This document shows, in pieces, positions 1 to 14,500 of a DNA stretch of 64,000 bases. A model generated the notes under the pieces. It saw only the letters and a program-made list of their open reading frames with translations, had not been told where the DNA came from and made no database searches. The position numbers and the translations under genes are program-made. The first letter of the stretch is position 1. Each line of letters opens with the position of its first letter. The stretch is from positions 210,065 to 274,064 of the forward strand of contig SJOL01006432.1 of NCBI GenBank assembly GCA_004794785.1, written 5' to 3'. The stretch comes from Opisthorchis felineus (taxonomy: Eukaryota > Platyhelminthes > Trematoda > Opisthorchiida > Opisthorchiidae).

Positions 1-3000
1 TCTTCCACAATGACCTCCAGGGGACCAGTTGAAGAAAGTCGCTTGAAATGACTGGAGTCACTGGAGTCACCACCTGGCGTTTTACCAAAATTTCAACTGT
101 ACACTGGTCGAAGTTGACAATCATCCTTATCTTATTAAGAGAGTTTGTGTAGTTATACAGGCAAAACATCTGGCAGCAAAGCTGCGGCTATCTCATTGTT
201 GAGACACTTCTTTCTATCTGGAAGAATTTTCATGGGACGATTTCTTGTAATCTGCAGACTGATCACTAGTTCTTCACCACAACTTGAAGCAATTCCAAAC
301 TCTGAGATGGTCAACCCCCATTTTTGAATTCAAAGAATCAATCAACAGCGGCCTATTGACATTCTCAGCATAATTTGTGGGCTCCTATGTAATCACTCAT
401 CTGGTTATGAGGAAGCGATTGCAGTGCCATAAAATATACAGAAAACCTGTTGACAGGTAAATCCGTATTAAGTGCCAATCAAATTTTTGGTTTTTGCAAA
501 CCTGTGCACCTAACCTGTACTCTCTTGTTTCCGTGCAGCGAAAACAGTGTGGGCACAATGTAAGCAGCATAATTAAATAACACATTTTTCTGGTATTCGG
601 GTAAATCTGTAACAAGTCCTCCGTGAACAACGAGGCATCACGGTTATTAAAAGCTGTAGGCACTGATAAAGCTTAAAACACAGGGTTACACCTATTATCA
701 CACATGTTGTCCACATTTTCCAAAAAAGAAATCGTACATGTATTTGCGTCTGTGATCATCTTTACACGTATTGGATAAAGAATCCTTATACCAGATATAC
801 TGCCGTCCTAGATTACGAAAAGTACTACACAGAAGGGTAAGCGATGAAGAAATCATTCCTCATAGAGTTGTAGACAATAAACCTAAACTAAAATAAAGCA
901 TAAATTACAAAATAACACACACGTATTTAGACATCCTATATAATCAGCTTTTTTCATGCATTTCATAGAGTACTCTTTGCCCTAGATCACGGTCATGGGA
1001 TACGTCCTTGCGTAGAAGATTGATTTTGAAGGAACAGAAAGCATAATGGTTAATCAACTTCAGAAATTACCCAACATTGCTAGGCATTTCTCACTGATGA
1101 ATGATGTAAGGAGGTAAAAGTTTTTATAAAAAGTTGCAAGCAAAAATGTCGGTACAAACAGGATCGATCTAATTAAACCCTTCCGAAGTTTGAAGCAGCT
1201 CATTTTTGAGTAGTATCACTGCCTTGGCAACTCAGGAGCCAGAGCATTCACACGCAGTGCCGTGTTCAGGGTATCCCATTGCAGCATTTGCAATAATCCA
1301 TCTGAGTGACGGAAAACATGCTTAAGACAGGACAAAACAGATATACCATAGCAACAACCCCCCTGTATTTTAGATAAATCTCAATATATATGATGGCTAC
1401 GACCGCAAGGTGTTCGTAAAGTCATCCAATTTTGTGCTGAGGTATGTATATGTAGACTAAAATTCATTCTGATAAACGGATGAACACCTGATAGATCTTA
1501 ACTAAATACCACCTGCTGTCGTAGGCAGATAAGAAGTGTGTGAGTCATCAGATTGTTCGGAGCACTTTGGCAAGTTGCGTTTGATTCTAGAACATAAGCC
1601 TCCAATTTGCCAGTCCAGTATTTTCAAACCAACTACTCTGCTATATCCGATGCTCACAGAAAGCACTTGCTAGACGTGTACAAATAACACACCATGTTGG
1701 GTAAATCAGACCGATATTTAACTATCATCCAATTATCCTATTTTCATTTTCTTCAGTTACACTGTTCACGTCTTACGTCTCTCACCGGATACCAGCCATC
1801 GAAGTGTTCACTTGTGCGGGCATGTTTGTTTGAAGAGTACAGATTTGTAAGCGACAAACAATCAGTTGGATTGCACTGATAGCCCTGGATTTTCAAAAGC
1901 ACGTTAGCACAGCAGAAGCCAACAGAAAAGTATATCTGATGGACGCAGATAAATAATGAATAGAAGCCCATACGAGCATTTGATTATGTTGAAACCACAA
2001 AAACAGGGTGATAAATAAGAATATGGTACGAGTCAGCATCTTGTGAGTAAAAGATCTCAATACTACCTTTTTGGAAGAGCAAACCCTTGCGCAGCAAACC
2101 CGCCGGCAATTCACTTACGTTGCTATTGAACATGTTGTTCACAAAACCATTTAATTCAACTTGAATTATTTACTTTATCCCAATTCGCACAACATTGTAG
2201 TTGAACGTTTGGTGCGATAAAATAACTTTCTTCATAATCTTGCCTCAGGGTTTAGTAGTATGATAATCCCGCAAAGACCGAACTCGGTTTACAGTGCCAA
2301 TCCAAAAGACACCCAATTTTGGAATATTTCGGAACCCTATCATAAGAATTTATATATAAAAAAGGACTTCATTAAGTGTCTTTAAATGCTGTATCATTTT
2401 CCGCGGGGTGGATAAATCCTCCTGGCTTTAAACAAAAAGGTTTCATAGGATTCTTAGAGCTAAAGGATTATTGTTATGCAGTGACCACAAAATGAACGTA
2501 AAGTTTTGTATTTCTTCGAATTTTTCTGCTCGGAATATATGCAAGATATCATAATTTACCTGGAGTCTATCAATTTATTCTAACTTGGCCTTGTTCCTTC
2601 GAGTTTGGTATTCTGGCTGCATGTCACTGATGGCTTTCAGGTTGTCGTAAATTAGCACACTGCAAGTGTGCGATTTTACCCCTGATTTCTGCATCACACA
2701 CAAGTTGGAATATGCTGAAATAGCTCTCGGGTGAATTTGTAACCAGCAATCATGAGGGATTTTTACGGTAATCTCTTGCTCCGTAATCAAACTCAACATT
2801 TATATTTCATCTACATAGTCTCAGTAATTCCCCAAGCAAAGTGGCTGTTTTACCCACCGAAACATGATTTGTCCAATAATTATGTTCGTTCTGTATTTAC
2901 TATCTTTGTGTTTACACAAATTATTATTCATTTCAAAACATTATCCAAATCTGTAAGCACCTGTCAGCAGTTCTATTAGTATGCGTCAGAAAAACGGGAA

Positions 3001-6000
3001 AGAGTTATTATAAGATCGTTCCTTTCAAGCGGTGCGTTATTTTTACTTGGATGCTCTATTAGGTCTCTATTGCCGTTTTGTATGTGGCATGGTATCTCCA
3101 TCCATTTACACTATAATGTTTTGTTGATAACCCGTCGATAAATCAGGACCCGGTGCAAATATTTCTGTTAACAGAAAAAACCTGGTAGATAACCACAAAA
3201 TTCTGTCTACTGAATATATCACAGAAGGCGACCAGAAGGTCTCACTTTTGAAATGAATTGGGTCCAAAATTGTTTATCCTCCCCAAAATTCATCAATACT
3301 GCGCAGCGTCGACTGCTCGGGGACTAGAAAATGTGGCACTTCGTGCAAGGAAGGCTAACGAACGAGCAATGCAACTTAGAACTCTGCAGTAGATAGGCAA
3401 CCAATAGTTCAAGTTACCTCCACACTAGTGTTTGTTTTATTTAGGTAAAACTTATTCCTAACATTTGATGGAGTAAACCATATTGGAGATCAAACCAAGC
3501 CGCTGGAATACATGGCAAAGCAACAAAAAATAAATCTGCGTAGTCGTTTTTAAATCAACTCATACTACAATGATGCACTCTACCGCGACGTATCTTGTGA
3601 TTATTAATATTTTGCACTCATATTTTCCGTGATCAGTTGAGAGCAAATCCGTTATCTGATTACAGCAAACTAATACTGATGCCTCACTCGAGACAAGTAC
3701 CACGTATTTTCACTCATGAAATTTCTAACGATGGTGACAAATCTTACTCGAAAATGCACCTGAATCAGAACTCCATAAGGTTGAAGAGCCAATATGTCGG
3801 TCCGATTCCGGAAAAAACGGTTACGTTTATAATGTAGTTGGTTACACTGTGTTCACTCGGACCTGCATGATATCAGTTCATTCGTTATGTGGGTTGTATT
3901 ACCCTTTTTCATTCATAATGTGTAGCAGACAAGGGGACATTCTCTAGAAATACATCTTAGTAAAGGACGACTACCCTAAATATTCTGGACTGAAACGGGT
4001 CTGGCCGTTCTTGACCCGTTCTTGGTCGGTTTTTCTAGCGGGACACCAATATGGTCTCCAAGTAATGGGTGAGATGGACGAGAACTCAGGGATTGCGGCT
4101 AACACCGAAACCGGTCTGGAGCTGTCGAATAGTTTCCAGCAAACTTATGGGCAGAGCATTCCACTGAGAATAGCTCAGCACGCTTCATCTTTGAGATATG
4201 ACCCAGCCAAATTTGAGTGACATAGCCGCCTGCGGCTCACGTTGCTTACGTGTCACCAGCAGCTGCTATGACCTACACATCGGAGCAACACCACCAGTCA
4301 CAAGCCATGTACCAACTGCCTGGGAAACCAAATGAAGTGACAAACATCCACTTGTCGGTCTGCAATCTGGAACGAGGTATAACTGAATTCAAGGCAAATT
4401 GCTAACCATAGGAACACATCCAATGTAGTGAAACTTAATCGAGATCCTAGGATGCCTATATTTATTGGGGTAACCATCAGATAGATAAATAGCGAGGTGT
4501 TCTCAAAAGTTAGTGTTCACGAACTCTGATAAGCTTTGCACTAATTCGGAAATGCCTTTGATTCGTTTGGATGCCTTTAGGTGAACTCTACGCTGTATAT
4601 AGTAGGCAAAGCCTACAAACGCCTGATGAACGTGAAACAAGGGATATCTCGTCATCTGAATCTTACTACAGTTTTGTTCAGTTTTGTTCTAGCTGAACAC
4701 CTGTTTCTCACATCACGTTGACGTTGTCTATTGTGCATTAGCCAGCATTAAATAGTAAAATTACTATCTAGGCGCAGGTAAGGTTTTCGGTATCATATGA
4801 TTAATAGTCATGCTCCAGCATTCGTCTGAATAATTTCATTCACCAATGCGACCAGCTGAAAGGCTGGACGTTATAACGTTTTATTCAATCAATGAATATT
4901 GCATCTCAACACGAGGTATGACAATGAGCTTTCAGAAGACAATCATTCGTTCTTACAGCATTCCTCCCAAGGATTGTGAGTTCACTAATGTGTCAAATGA
5001 AACACAAACGAATCATTGCTAATCATAATTAATATCTACTGCTCAATTACTCCAGTTTTGTACGTATCTGTGTCTGTGTGTGCACGTCTGTACGTGTGTC
5101 TACACAAGATTTTCCCCGGGCACAAGGTTTGTGCAGAGGATTCGCGCGAGTTCACTCTCATTATTTCGGATACCCTAGGTAACAAAGCAATTCAGAAATG
5201 GATATTTATGTCAAAATGTTTAACCCGTATCACATGTCATCATATCGCACGTCAAAGGCATTTGTAATCACTCGTTCTGAACACCAAAGTTATTCTCCCT
5301 CAGAGCTGCTGTAACGTATACATGACCCTTGTTTAGCCAGAATTTAATTCCTGAAAGCATGAAACTTCCCATTACTTATTTTATGGCACTGCCCTACTTA
5401 ATGGGTGCATTCCGAGGTAACCCAGTGTTGTCGTTTGTATAACTTCATTATTTTGGGTAAACAACAACGAAATAAATGAAACGGTCGTTAAAAAATAAAA
5501 CCATACTGGTTGAAATATTGTTTTGCGTCTTACAGGGTCTTACATTCTTTGGGAATCATCTGGCTCTTGTACTGTTAGAATAGTCCTTGGTATCCGTTGA
5601 AAACAGATACATTCTAAACTAAATTTGTATGTAAATGAAATGGAAACCAATTTGAACACTTCACCTTATTGTCGTCTGTCACTTTCTGACTATTGACCCT
5701 GATAAAAATGACCTGGAATTTTCTTTATCCCTAGCCGCGAAGTAGCCCGGTGGAAACAAATTTAATTTACTAGCAACCTTTAGAGTCCTTTTTTCTGGTA
5801 TACATCCAGGTGAACAAACAGTTGTCATGAAATTTAAAAAACTCTTGGCTCCTTTTTGTCTTGGATTTTGTTACGCACACGCAGTAACTTTTGATCGTTT
5901 GAAAGCATAACTTTAGACGAAAGTCCAAATTGTAACATAATGCCAACGAATCTCCTTTAGCCTACTCTTAGCATATAGGTGTCAAATAACACTTCCATTT

Positions 6001-8452
6001 TCGCACCCGTAGTTTTCTCATATTCAAACCAAGCAACACGTGCTTTCGAGACCACATGGTCATTTAGTCCATTTGCGGTCGTTCATGGATCCTATGCTTT
6101 TGGGATAGCAGGAAAGCAGCAGTGTAGAGAATGCTTCCACATGTAGGCTCAAAGTGATTAGGATGTAAGTAGTAGCGAATGGCTAATGCTTTTGCATCTG
6201 ACAACTGTTCTTTTTCAGATCACGGATACAGCACTCAAGTAATTAATGGTAGGTCGTTACATATGCATACGTGCAGAACAATCCTCCGTGTCTTACAAGC
6301 TCTCACCGTCGTCCAACCCTACATATCCCTAGTAGGTTTGCCACGATATGCAGCTGGTCTGGAATTTCGCGTCGTCATTTTGTTTACCACTGATAAGCTA
6401 ACGTTGTGGTCTATGTTCTTCGCTGTACTGTATCCCACTGAATTCTGCCCCACTGTATTTTGCTCTGCGTAACATAGACGCATTCCATGTATGCATCGCT
6501 AATTACTCGCCGTAAATCCTTTGACACTTCGGAGTGTTAAGCCTACAAAGAGACTAAAAGTGGCGTTGCATTAATAGCTAGAGGTATAGGCGCCATTTAT
6601 ATTTTCAGATTGCTGCGACCCAGAATACATTCCACACGCACTGTGCGTTTCAAATGATTTGTTATCCTTAGATGATGTGACTAATGCGTGCCATCCGACG
6701 GGTATGAAGATGAAATTAAACGTGCTCTACAGTATTTATCCTTCGTCAGTTGCAAACTAACTGCACAGCATTCGGCTTGTTGCACACACTGTTTAGTGCA
6801 AAACCCTTATGCTTTGGGCCCAGCCACCTAATCCTCCGTTGCGGGCGAAGTTGGAACAGGATACCAGCCTGCATTGTTTGCGCATACGCTGTAGTGCAAA
6901 ATGAGGCCGGATCCATTCGAATGTTGTTTATGATAAAACTGGATTTAGGGATTCACTGTTGGCCACGCATCATAACACGTACTCCTACAGTATCCATAAG
7001 TATGGGACTGATCCCAGGGCACTCATCGATGTAAACCTGCTTATGAAACATTTGACGTCACCTCACGTAGATGACTATAGGTCATTTATGATCACATATC
7101 ACATATATAGTGGCAATTTGCTGAACTGATGAAGTAGTTACATGCCACCAAATCAAGAGCGATTTGCTTGACACATCACAGTTTGGAAGTTACAACAAAA
7201 CTTTGGGGAACATGCTTTCACCTTCGAGAACATTTTAGATTGGCAGTGGAATATATGGAGCAACACGAGTACTCAAACTTTTGCCAAAAATCTGGCATGA
7301 ATTTTGTCCAAACTATACAAACCATAACGTAGAAGCATGAGGCTTCTCATGTTATCAAACATTCAAATATAGTTACAGTAAGCTGTTTTTTCTTTCGGGG
7401 AATTATAGTTGAGCTTCACGTTGCACGGCACTGTTATGCTGAAGGAAAGGTCGTTGCAATTAACCGCGATTATGTCGATTATAGAGAGTAATTATTAGGT
7501 TTAGAACAAGATTCCTGCAGATCGGTTCTAATATTCCTTGCGAACCTGGTCTTTCAGAGCATAAAACCTGTAAGTTCAGTGTGTTTTGCCGGTGTTTCGG
7601 AGAAATAAATTTTCGTGTAGTACCTGCCGCTTTCCTAATTGTACAGTTGGTTTGCCATTACTTATCCGTCCACTGGAACATGTAGGATGGAGAATTTGAC
7701 TTGATCGCTGACCCAGGTAGAGTAAACCTCATCAATGGTGGTAGTCCGATGAGATCTCTGGAACAATTAGAAAACAGGCGACGTCATATTAACTGTTACT
7801 GTTACAGTAGTTATTGTGACAATGTCGACTTATGTTAAATCTTATCATCGTTTATGACATTATATTAATCCGTATCCTGGATGTACTATACAGCTGTAAC
7901 ATTCGATTCCTGTGTTATATTTTGCCTCTGCAACATGAAGCTGGATTTCGCTTTTACATTTCATCTCTTCTAGCTGAGACCACCTTAAAGCACGCGGCTA
8001 TTTTTTTTGTTTCTTCTAGGGTGTTGTCCATAACTGCTAGTGATCGTATATGCTTTCGGGTTGATTGTTGACAGAAATGTACAAGTTTAAGGAGTTTTAT
8101 TCTGATGCATTATGATCAGCTTGGTTGGAATTCGTTAGCTGCAACATAACAGAATTCTCAAAAGGATAAAGAATCCTGGTTGAACTGTTATTCATGATGG
8201 TGTGATTGAAATTCCGGGGGTTTTACTTTGACCAAGGTAACACACCCTGATCAGATACGCCGAAACATTGTGATTCTCCTTAACAGCATACAAATAAGTG
8301 GCTGAATAGTTTTCAGGGTTCTGCTTTGTTTGCAAATAATTTTGAGGTAGAGAGCGCATATTATCAGTTGCTCATAGGTGACATCACAAATCGTACATCT
8401 GGTTTCACGTGTGCCTCTAGGATAACCATATGGACTAAAGAGCATACCAACT
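1..8452. other. Non-coding AT-rich stretch, nothing recognised
   Basis: I read both strands of this stretch and recognise no protein family, RNA gene or transposon. Open frames are all under 100 codons, in line with chance for this base composition. A TG-rich patch near 5,055-5,105 looks like a decayed (TG)n microsatellite. The stretch could be intergenic DNA or part of a long flatworm intron; the sequence does not decide between them. Confidence 0.6.
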
Positions 8453-8524
8453 GTCTGATAATAATGGTTTCATTTTATATAATAGCTGGTCTGTTAATAA
8501 TGGTTTCATTTTATTTGATAATCG
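8453..8524. repeat. 36-bp tandem duplication, two units
   Basis: The 17-base string TAATGGTTTCATTTTAT occurs at 8,462-8,478 and again at 8,498-8,514, exactly 36 bases apart, with similar flanking bases (GTCTGATAA against GTCTGTTAA). This is a local tandem duplication of one unit that has since diverged slightly. It lies in a chance open frame, so the translated repeat has no known meaning. Confidence 0.8.
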
Positions 8525-11500
8525 CACATATTTCAACTTGTAGCAAAACCGCACAATATCCATCTGCAGCTTACATACAAATTTGGTTTTGACGAGAGAC
8601 TCACCCGGAACCAAGCTGAATCTCTCGTGTATGCTGTATTTAAGCAACCGAGTAAGCTGCACCAGACCGCTTCATGTTCCAGTTGGCAAGATATTCGAGA
8701 TATCGCGATACCTCAGATATAGTTTCCACCTTGTTTTCGGCTGAGCAGTAGCATTCTCCCGAAAACGATATCAGAGATAAAGTTTTATCACAGTATGACG
8801 TTGTATTCAGCTTAACGCATACCTCACAACTGTATTATCGCCTTCAATAAATGGGATATCCTTCACTCCATATATCGTCTAGAATGAGCCTGATAAAGAT
8901 ACGACGCCATACCCTCAGTTGATTTGTTGGGTGTAATAACACAGTGCAGACAACAGAGGGCATTTGTCCCTTTCAAACTCACAGGTAATGCGTTCAGTGT
9001 TAAGGAGGAACTCCAGGATATGCAGCAAGACAACTAAAAATCCTGTCATCAACAAATGTATAACTGGGGAACTCAGATCTGATTTATCCGCTCTTCTGCG
9101 AGTTTGACAAACAATATTTCTCATACGCGGGTCACTGTAGAACCAGTGGTTGCCTCATTTAACTGTTTATACTTGCTCCGCCTTACCTTGATGCAAATGA
9201 AGCTGAGGTGAATTTCAGTCCAAAACTTTATTCCAGCATGTAATTCACTGCACTCGGCGCCTGAAAATGCACGAATTTATTGTCGATTCTAAGTCTCAAG
9301 ACGTTCAGTAGACACATTGCGCATAAAACAAAATGAAAACCCGACAGGTGAGGTGGAAATTCTCTTCGTCGTCCGTATGCGGACGCTCGCTTGACACTCG
9401 ATTTTATCAGGAACGGCACTTCGTTCATCGTCTGTTGTTGAGTTACATGGTTTCTATTCGTATTTTCCCTACGTTTCTAAAAAATCGCCTCGAAGTGAAT
9501 CTAACGACGCAAGTTGAGCATGCGGACCAACTCTAAACTAGTGTCAGTATTGAAATACTCACGCGCCATTCGTATGTGTGAGCTGTTTATCATAATAGCC
9601 GTTGCCCTTGCTCATTGAAATTGTTTTGGTTTTTCGTTAAAGACTGGGATGAGGTTGCACCATTGAGTGAGTATTGTGACTATTTCTTTTTTTTTTTGGA
9701 ACAACCAACCGTTACCAGCCATCAATTCTTTTGATGATGTATAAATACACAATGGATTCGTACTGCTGAGTATTAGCTAAAATTCAGCGTGCACACAACT
9801 CAAGAAGGAACTGGTATTCGTTTAGTTTACCGATTCAATGTTCTCCGGCGAGTAGTAGGAGGACACGATCTTGCCAACTTTCCAGAGGAAATGAACACAA
9901 AGCCTCACAGATCAAACACATATTGACTAACGAAATTCTAGAGATGCTTATGGTTTGGCGGTACCAACAGCTCATCAATAACTGTTTAGCTTTTTCTTGT
10001 TTAGGAAAAAAAGAATTCGATTCTATCAGTGCATGCAAAGGGTGGCCTTGAGGCTCGCAACACTCAGGACATACACACAAGTCACACGGGAGTACCAGCT
10101 ACCATAGATTTTATTCGGCAGAATAACCCTTACATTCATTCAAATATAGCAATGTTGTAGGGTTTAGACACAACTCCTGTACAGCTGTAGGAAATCACCT
10201 TAAGCCCCGAACAGTTAAAAAGGGCCTATCAGTCTTGGCCACTCCTATTTCTGGTAAATACATTACGATTGCTTGTCAGTGAACCTGATCTCAATGTCAA
10301 ATGTTCGAGTGCATGGCACCTGATCTATGTTAAGAAAAATGCCGAGCAAAAGAGCATCCTCAACTACATTCTCAGATGCAGGCAAATGAGTTTACTCGTG
10401 TTAAAAAGCTGTAATGCACGGATTACATCCGATACGAGACAGTTCAAAGGAATATTGGTGCTGTATGCACACGCACAAATATACTGAACGACAAATACAG
10501 AGTCTCCGGCTGATCGCAGCTATCAGAAATAATCAAATACTCATAAAACAAACGTTCTCAAATCCGACTGCCAAACCTTATAAGAAGATTTGAATACGTG
10601 CAGCCGAATATACAAGAAAGTATAACATGATTCGAACCACATTCGGGATTATAAGTCTTCTGTCTGGGTACTGACACAATATGACAATTTGTCTTCTTCT
10701 TCATTTTCCTCCTAATAAATCACTAAGAGCTGTAATGTATGAACAACCATGGCCTGGCAACAACAGCTCCACGTTTCATCTGCACGACTTGAAATCTGAC
10801 ATCAATCAACCCACCAGATGACGCGTCTAAATTCATATTGGCAATATACATACCCTTCTTACCTGAAAATGGAAGATGATCTGTCCACTATTTCATCACA
10901 ATTACAAACCATTTCGATTTTTAGCATCGAAATAAACACAGCGAAGTTTCATTTTTGTTTAACTTTTTTGTTTCTTTACCAAGTGAAAAGGTTCCTTGAT
11001 AAAGGTTAGTTTTCTTTCGAAATTACTTTTGAAGGGGGGAATCTGGGCAACATCGAGCAATACACTTGTCCTACCAAAGTTTAATAAGAGGTCAACTAAA
11101 ATGTACCATAATTCCATCAGACGCTTATGGGAGAAAGGAAAATGCCATCAAGCCTACATAGTTTGCATGATAAGATCCGTCAGATTAACGGTTCTAGAGT
11201 TCTAGCTTGTCTGTGGAATTTTCATTGCACGATCATTGCCTGATGCTTTAATAGGTGGCACCTCATGGCTGACGCAACAATAATCCATAAGACGGGGACC
11301 ATTTCTGCCTCCGTCGGAAATTATCAACAAAGGGTTTTCCGTGGTTCGAGATGTGCGGCACCGGATTCTTTGAAGTTCCGTGTGAAACTACCAAACTAAC
11401 TTGATTAGTAAGCCAAAGGTCTTCAAGAAGATAGCTGTTTTACAAATTTCTTTTGGAAATAACAGAAAATCGAAAACTCAAGTAACTGAAAAGCAGCCGC

Positions 11501-14500
11501 ATTACCACTGGGAATAAACACATGAAGCCCACATGGGTGTAACTGAAGGAACACCTTATGTCACTTCGAAACACAGCACATAGTACAGAAAACCTTTATG
11601 CAGGCGATACATCCGTTGGTCCAGAAGACATCAGTGTACATTTATCCTCCAAACTTTGTAGGACTTTATGACGCGCTATTGCGTCCAAAACAAACACAAG
11701 GATACCGATCAGGATGGGGTTAACAGCAAAAGTATATAAGAATTTCAGAACCAAATGCCACCAATCCACTCAACACAGACTGTCACATAGAGTGGTAGGT
11801 ACTACGCTATTATTATCAAAGAAGAATATCTTACTTTTCAGAGGTCCCCAATCAATCACGTATGTTTGGTGCTGAATACCACATATTGTTTACTCACTAT
11901 CCATCTATTAGAAATCGCCGCCCGCTTTTGAAATTGCTTCGTTCGTGAAATGCTTTAGTTTACACAAACTTAGCATCATAATTGAAAACAGCACCAGCCA
12001 CCTACCTACTGCTTACAACGGGGGAAATTCCTGACCAAAATCAAAACAAGATATCCGGGCACTAAGCGCAGACCTTTTGTTTACCACTGTTAAAAATAGG
12101 TACCAAAATTGGAGGTTGACTTTCAGAATTTGGTTGTTACTGATAGAGCCAAAGAGTGTCCGCTGAGATCTTTGATCACATTTAATAAATAAAAACATCG
12201 TTGGCGTTTTAAGTTGTTCAACAAAAGCAATTGTTTGTATATTTTCAGCTGTGTTGAGTTTTAGACATTATGGACGTTTTGACGAGTAGATTCAAAATGC
12301 CTGCCTTCATATGCCCAACAAAAATGTTCGTGCTATATAACATCGCCTTTGCAAATCAGAGCAAGACCAACAATAAATCATAAGGATACTTAATCGGCAA
12401 TTACCCTATTGATGGCTTTCTCTAGTGCTTTTGTGAACAATAAGGTATAATATACAAACAATATGCATGTTTGAGACACAGGCAAAGCTAATAGCCCTTC
12501 TATCTACCAATGAGTTGAGCTGCAAACACCCTCCGTTTAACCCCTTTGAAACGTCGACTTCACGGTTGTCCCAAACTTTTCCAAATTAACCGTGCATAAG
12601 TTGCCGCATGTTGTGTGGTTAGTAAAGAAGACGAAACGAATATTCGTAACCACAGGATCTCCAGAATAATAGGGTCATCCCTAACCCTCGTAGGTGGACA
12701 ATTTCTCGGTGACCATGTGCCACGACAAATTAAAAAGCCATTAACTTTCTGATGATACTGTTTATTTTACGGGATGCGCCACAAATAGATGCCCTTAGAA
12801 TGCATGACACAAAGGATTGACGCGTTGTGAATGTGATAATTCAACTGGACTCTCAACCATGTGTTAGTTTCAGGCTAATTGTATATAGTTCGCAGAGTCA
12901 TTATCGTCTGTGACAGTGGATCAGTTAACAACGTAGCACAAACGGCCCAGTGTGTCTTCGCAGCTTGTCGGCATTTGCTTGGTTTCCGCGGGGAGCATTA
13001 TGTCAGATGTGGGTTGATTAACGTCTGCTGATGACCAATAGGACACAAAGTAATGTTGCTGATTTGATAGTAGCTATACCACATACATGCCTCAATATAT
13101 GACTTACGCACTCTCAAAGCTGTTGGGTACATAAATAAAGGTTTTTAGATCCCGATAGAAGGCCTTCTCGAGCATGCTAATTTAAGACTGACATCCTCGG
13201 CTCGAATTTCTGTGGACTTATACTGACGGAAGTAAGTTCCCGACCCAAGCGTAAACGACCCTCCCTTTTCCTAAATCTTCCGATTCTCCGGGGTAGTACC
13301 CAAATGAGTTTCTTGAATTCAACAAAAGCGGTTCATCAGTTGATTTTTTTCACAGTTCTTGATTCGATTGCAGGTACGTTAATCTTGCGTTATTCTAATC
13401 CCCACATAAAGTGGAAATATTGCCTTTCGGAAAAATCGAGTCTTGTAATTCTTTTGTCAAGCGAAAGATCAAGATTTATGGCAGATATGACAGCCTGAAT
13501 CATATGTGCAATAAAATCACAAAATCCTCAGCTAACTGCCTCGTGCATGTGAAAAATTGAGTTAAGACAGAATATTTTTCATTTTAAACAACCCGTAACT
13601 TCATTCTTGTTGACTAACCTTCGAAGCAGTGAGGCTACACGAACGTTCAGTTGCTTTGTTGTTCAAATCTCTACAAGACTGATTCGTAGAGACAAAACAA
13701 ACAGACAGAGCGGTTAAAGTGATGAAACTAACTTTGGAAAGCCACAGACTTCATGATCATGCAGACGTAAAAGTAGGGTACTCTTCTTAAAGGTAAACCT
13801 CACTTGGGTTTTAATGATTATCGTTAGCGTACCAATGGAGTAACCGTGTACGTGCTAGCATAAGCACCGAAGAGGGATGATCGTAGTGAGCATAGCATAC
13901 AGTGTATTTATATTTTTTCAAAATGAATTGCACTTGGGAAAAGTCCAATCTGTGGCATAAACATCTCGCTTTTTTAGCTTAAGAGTTTCCCGGGGGCTCC
14001 TGAATTGCCTTCGCTTAGTGCATATCTTTCAGGCTGAAGCCGCAATCACGGTACCTAAAAACAGTACACTTCTAATTATGTCAAGATGGCACCAATGTTC
14101 AAACAGCGTATCGCACCTGTTTGCAGCAGCGAGCCTTCTATCGCGTTTAAGTTTTTTTCTGGGTCACTAGAGCACCAATGCAAATCCAGAAACATGCTCT
14201 TTTGTCACCCGTCTGTTCTATGTTTTTATCATATCCACTGCAATGTAAAAGAAGGATTTCCAGTACTGACCTAGTCTGCTGCATCCCCTGCGAATATGAC
14301 AGAATGACTGTTAGTTTATCCCTCCCCTGCCATACACATCAACAGCCGTTAGAAAACCGGGTACGTTGTGAAAAACCGCTTTTTCTCGTGGCTTCAATTT
14401 TGCGTTCTACGGACCCAGTAATGGGAAGAGATTGTGCAAAGAACTATAGTACATTGTGAAAAATAGCATGATTTGGAAACACCCTGTGAATTTGTGCTGC

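Noticed and set aside
4620..4645. CTGATGA followed closely by GAAAC, resembling a hammerhead core
   Set aside because: Only about four bases separate the two motifs, which leaves no room for stem II with a loop, and no flanking stems pair.
8680..8720. CAAGATATTCGAGATATC shared with the dispersed repeat near 47,018
   Set aside because: Only 18 bases, largely self-complementary and AT-rich, with no similarity on either side.
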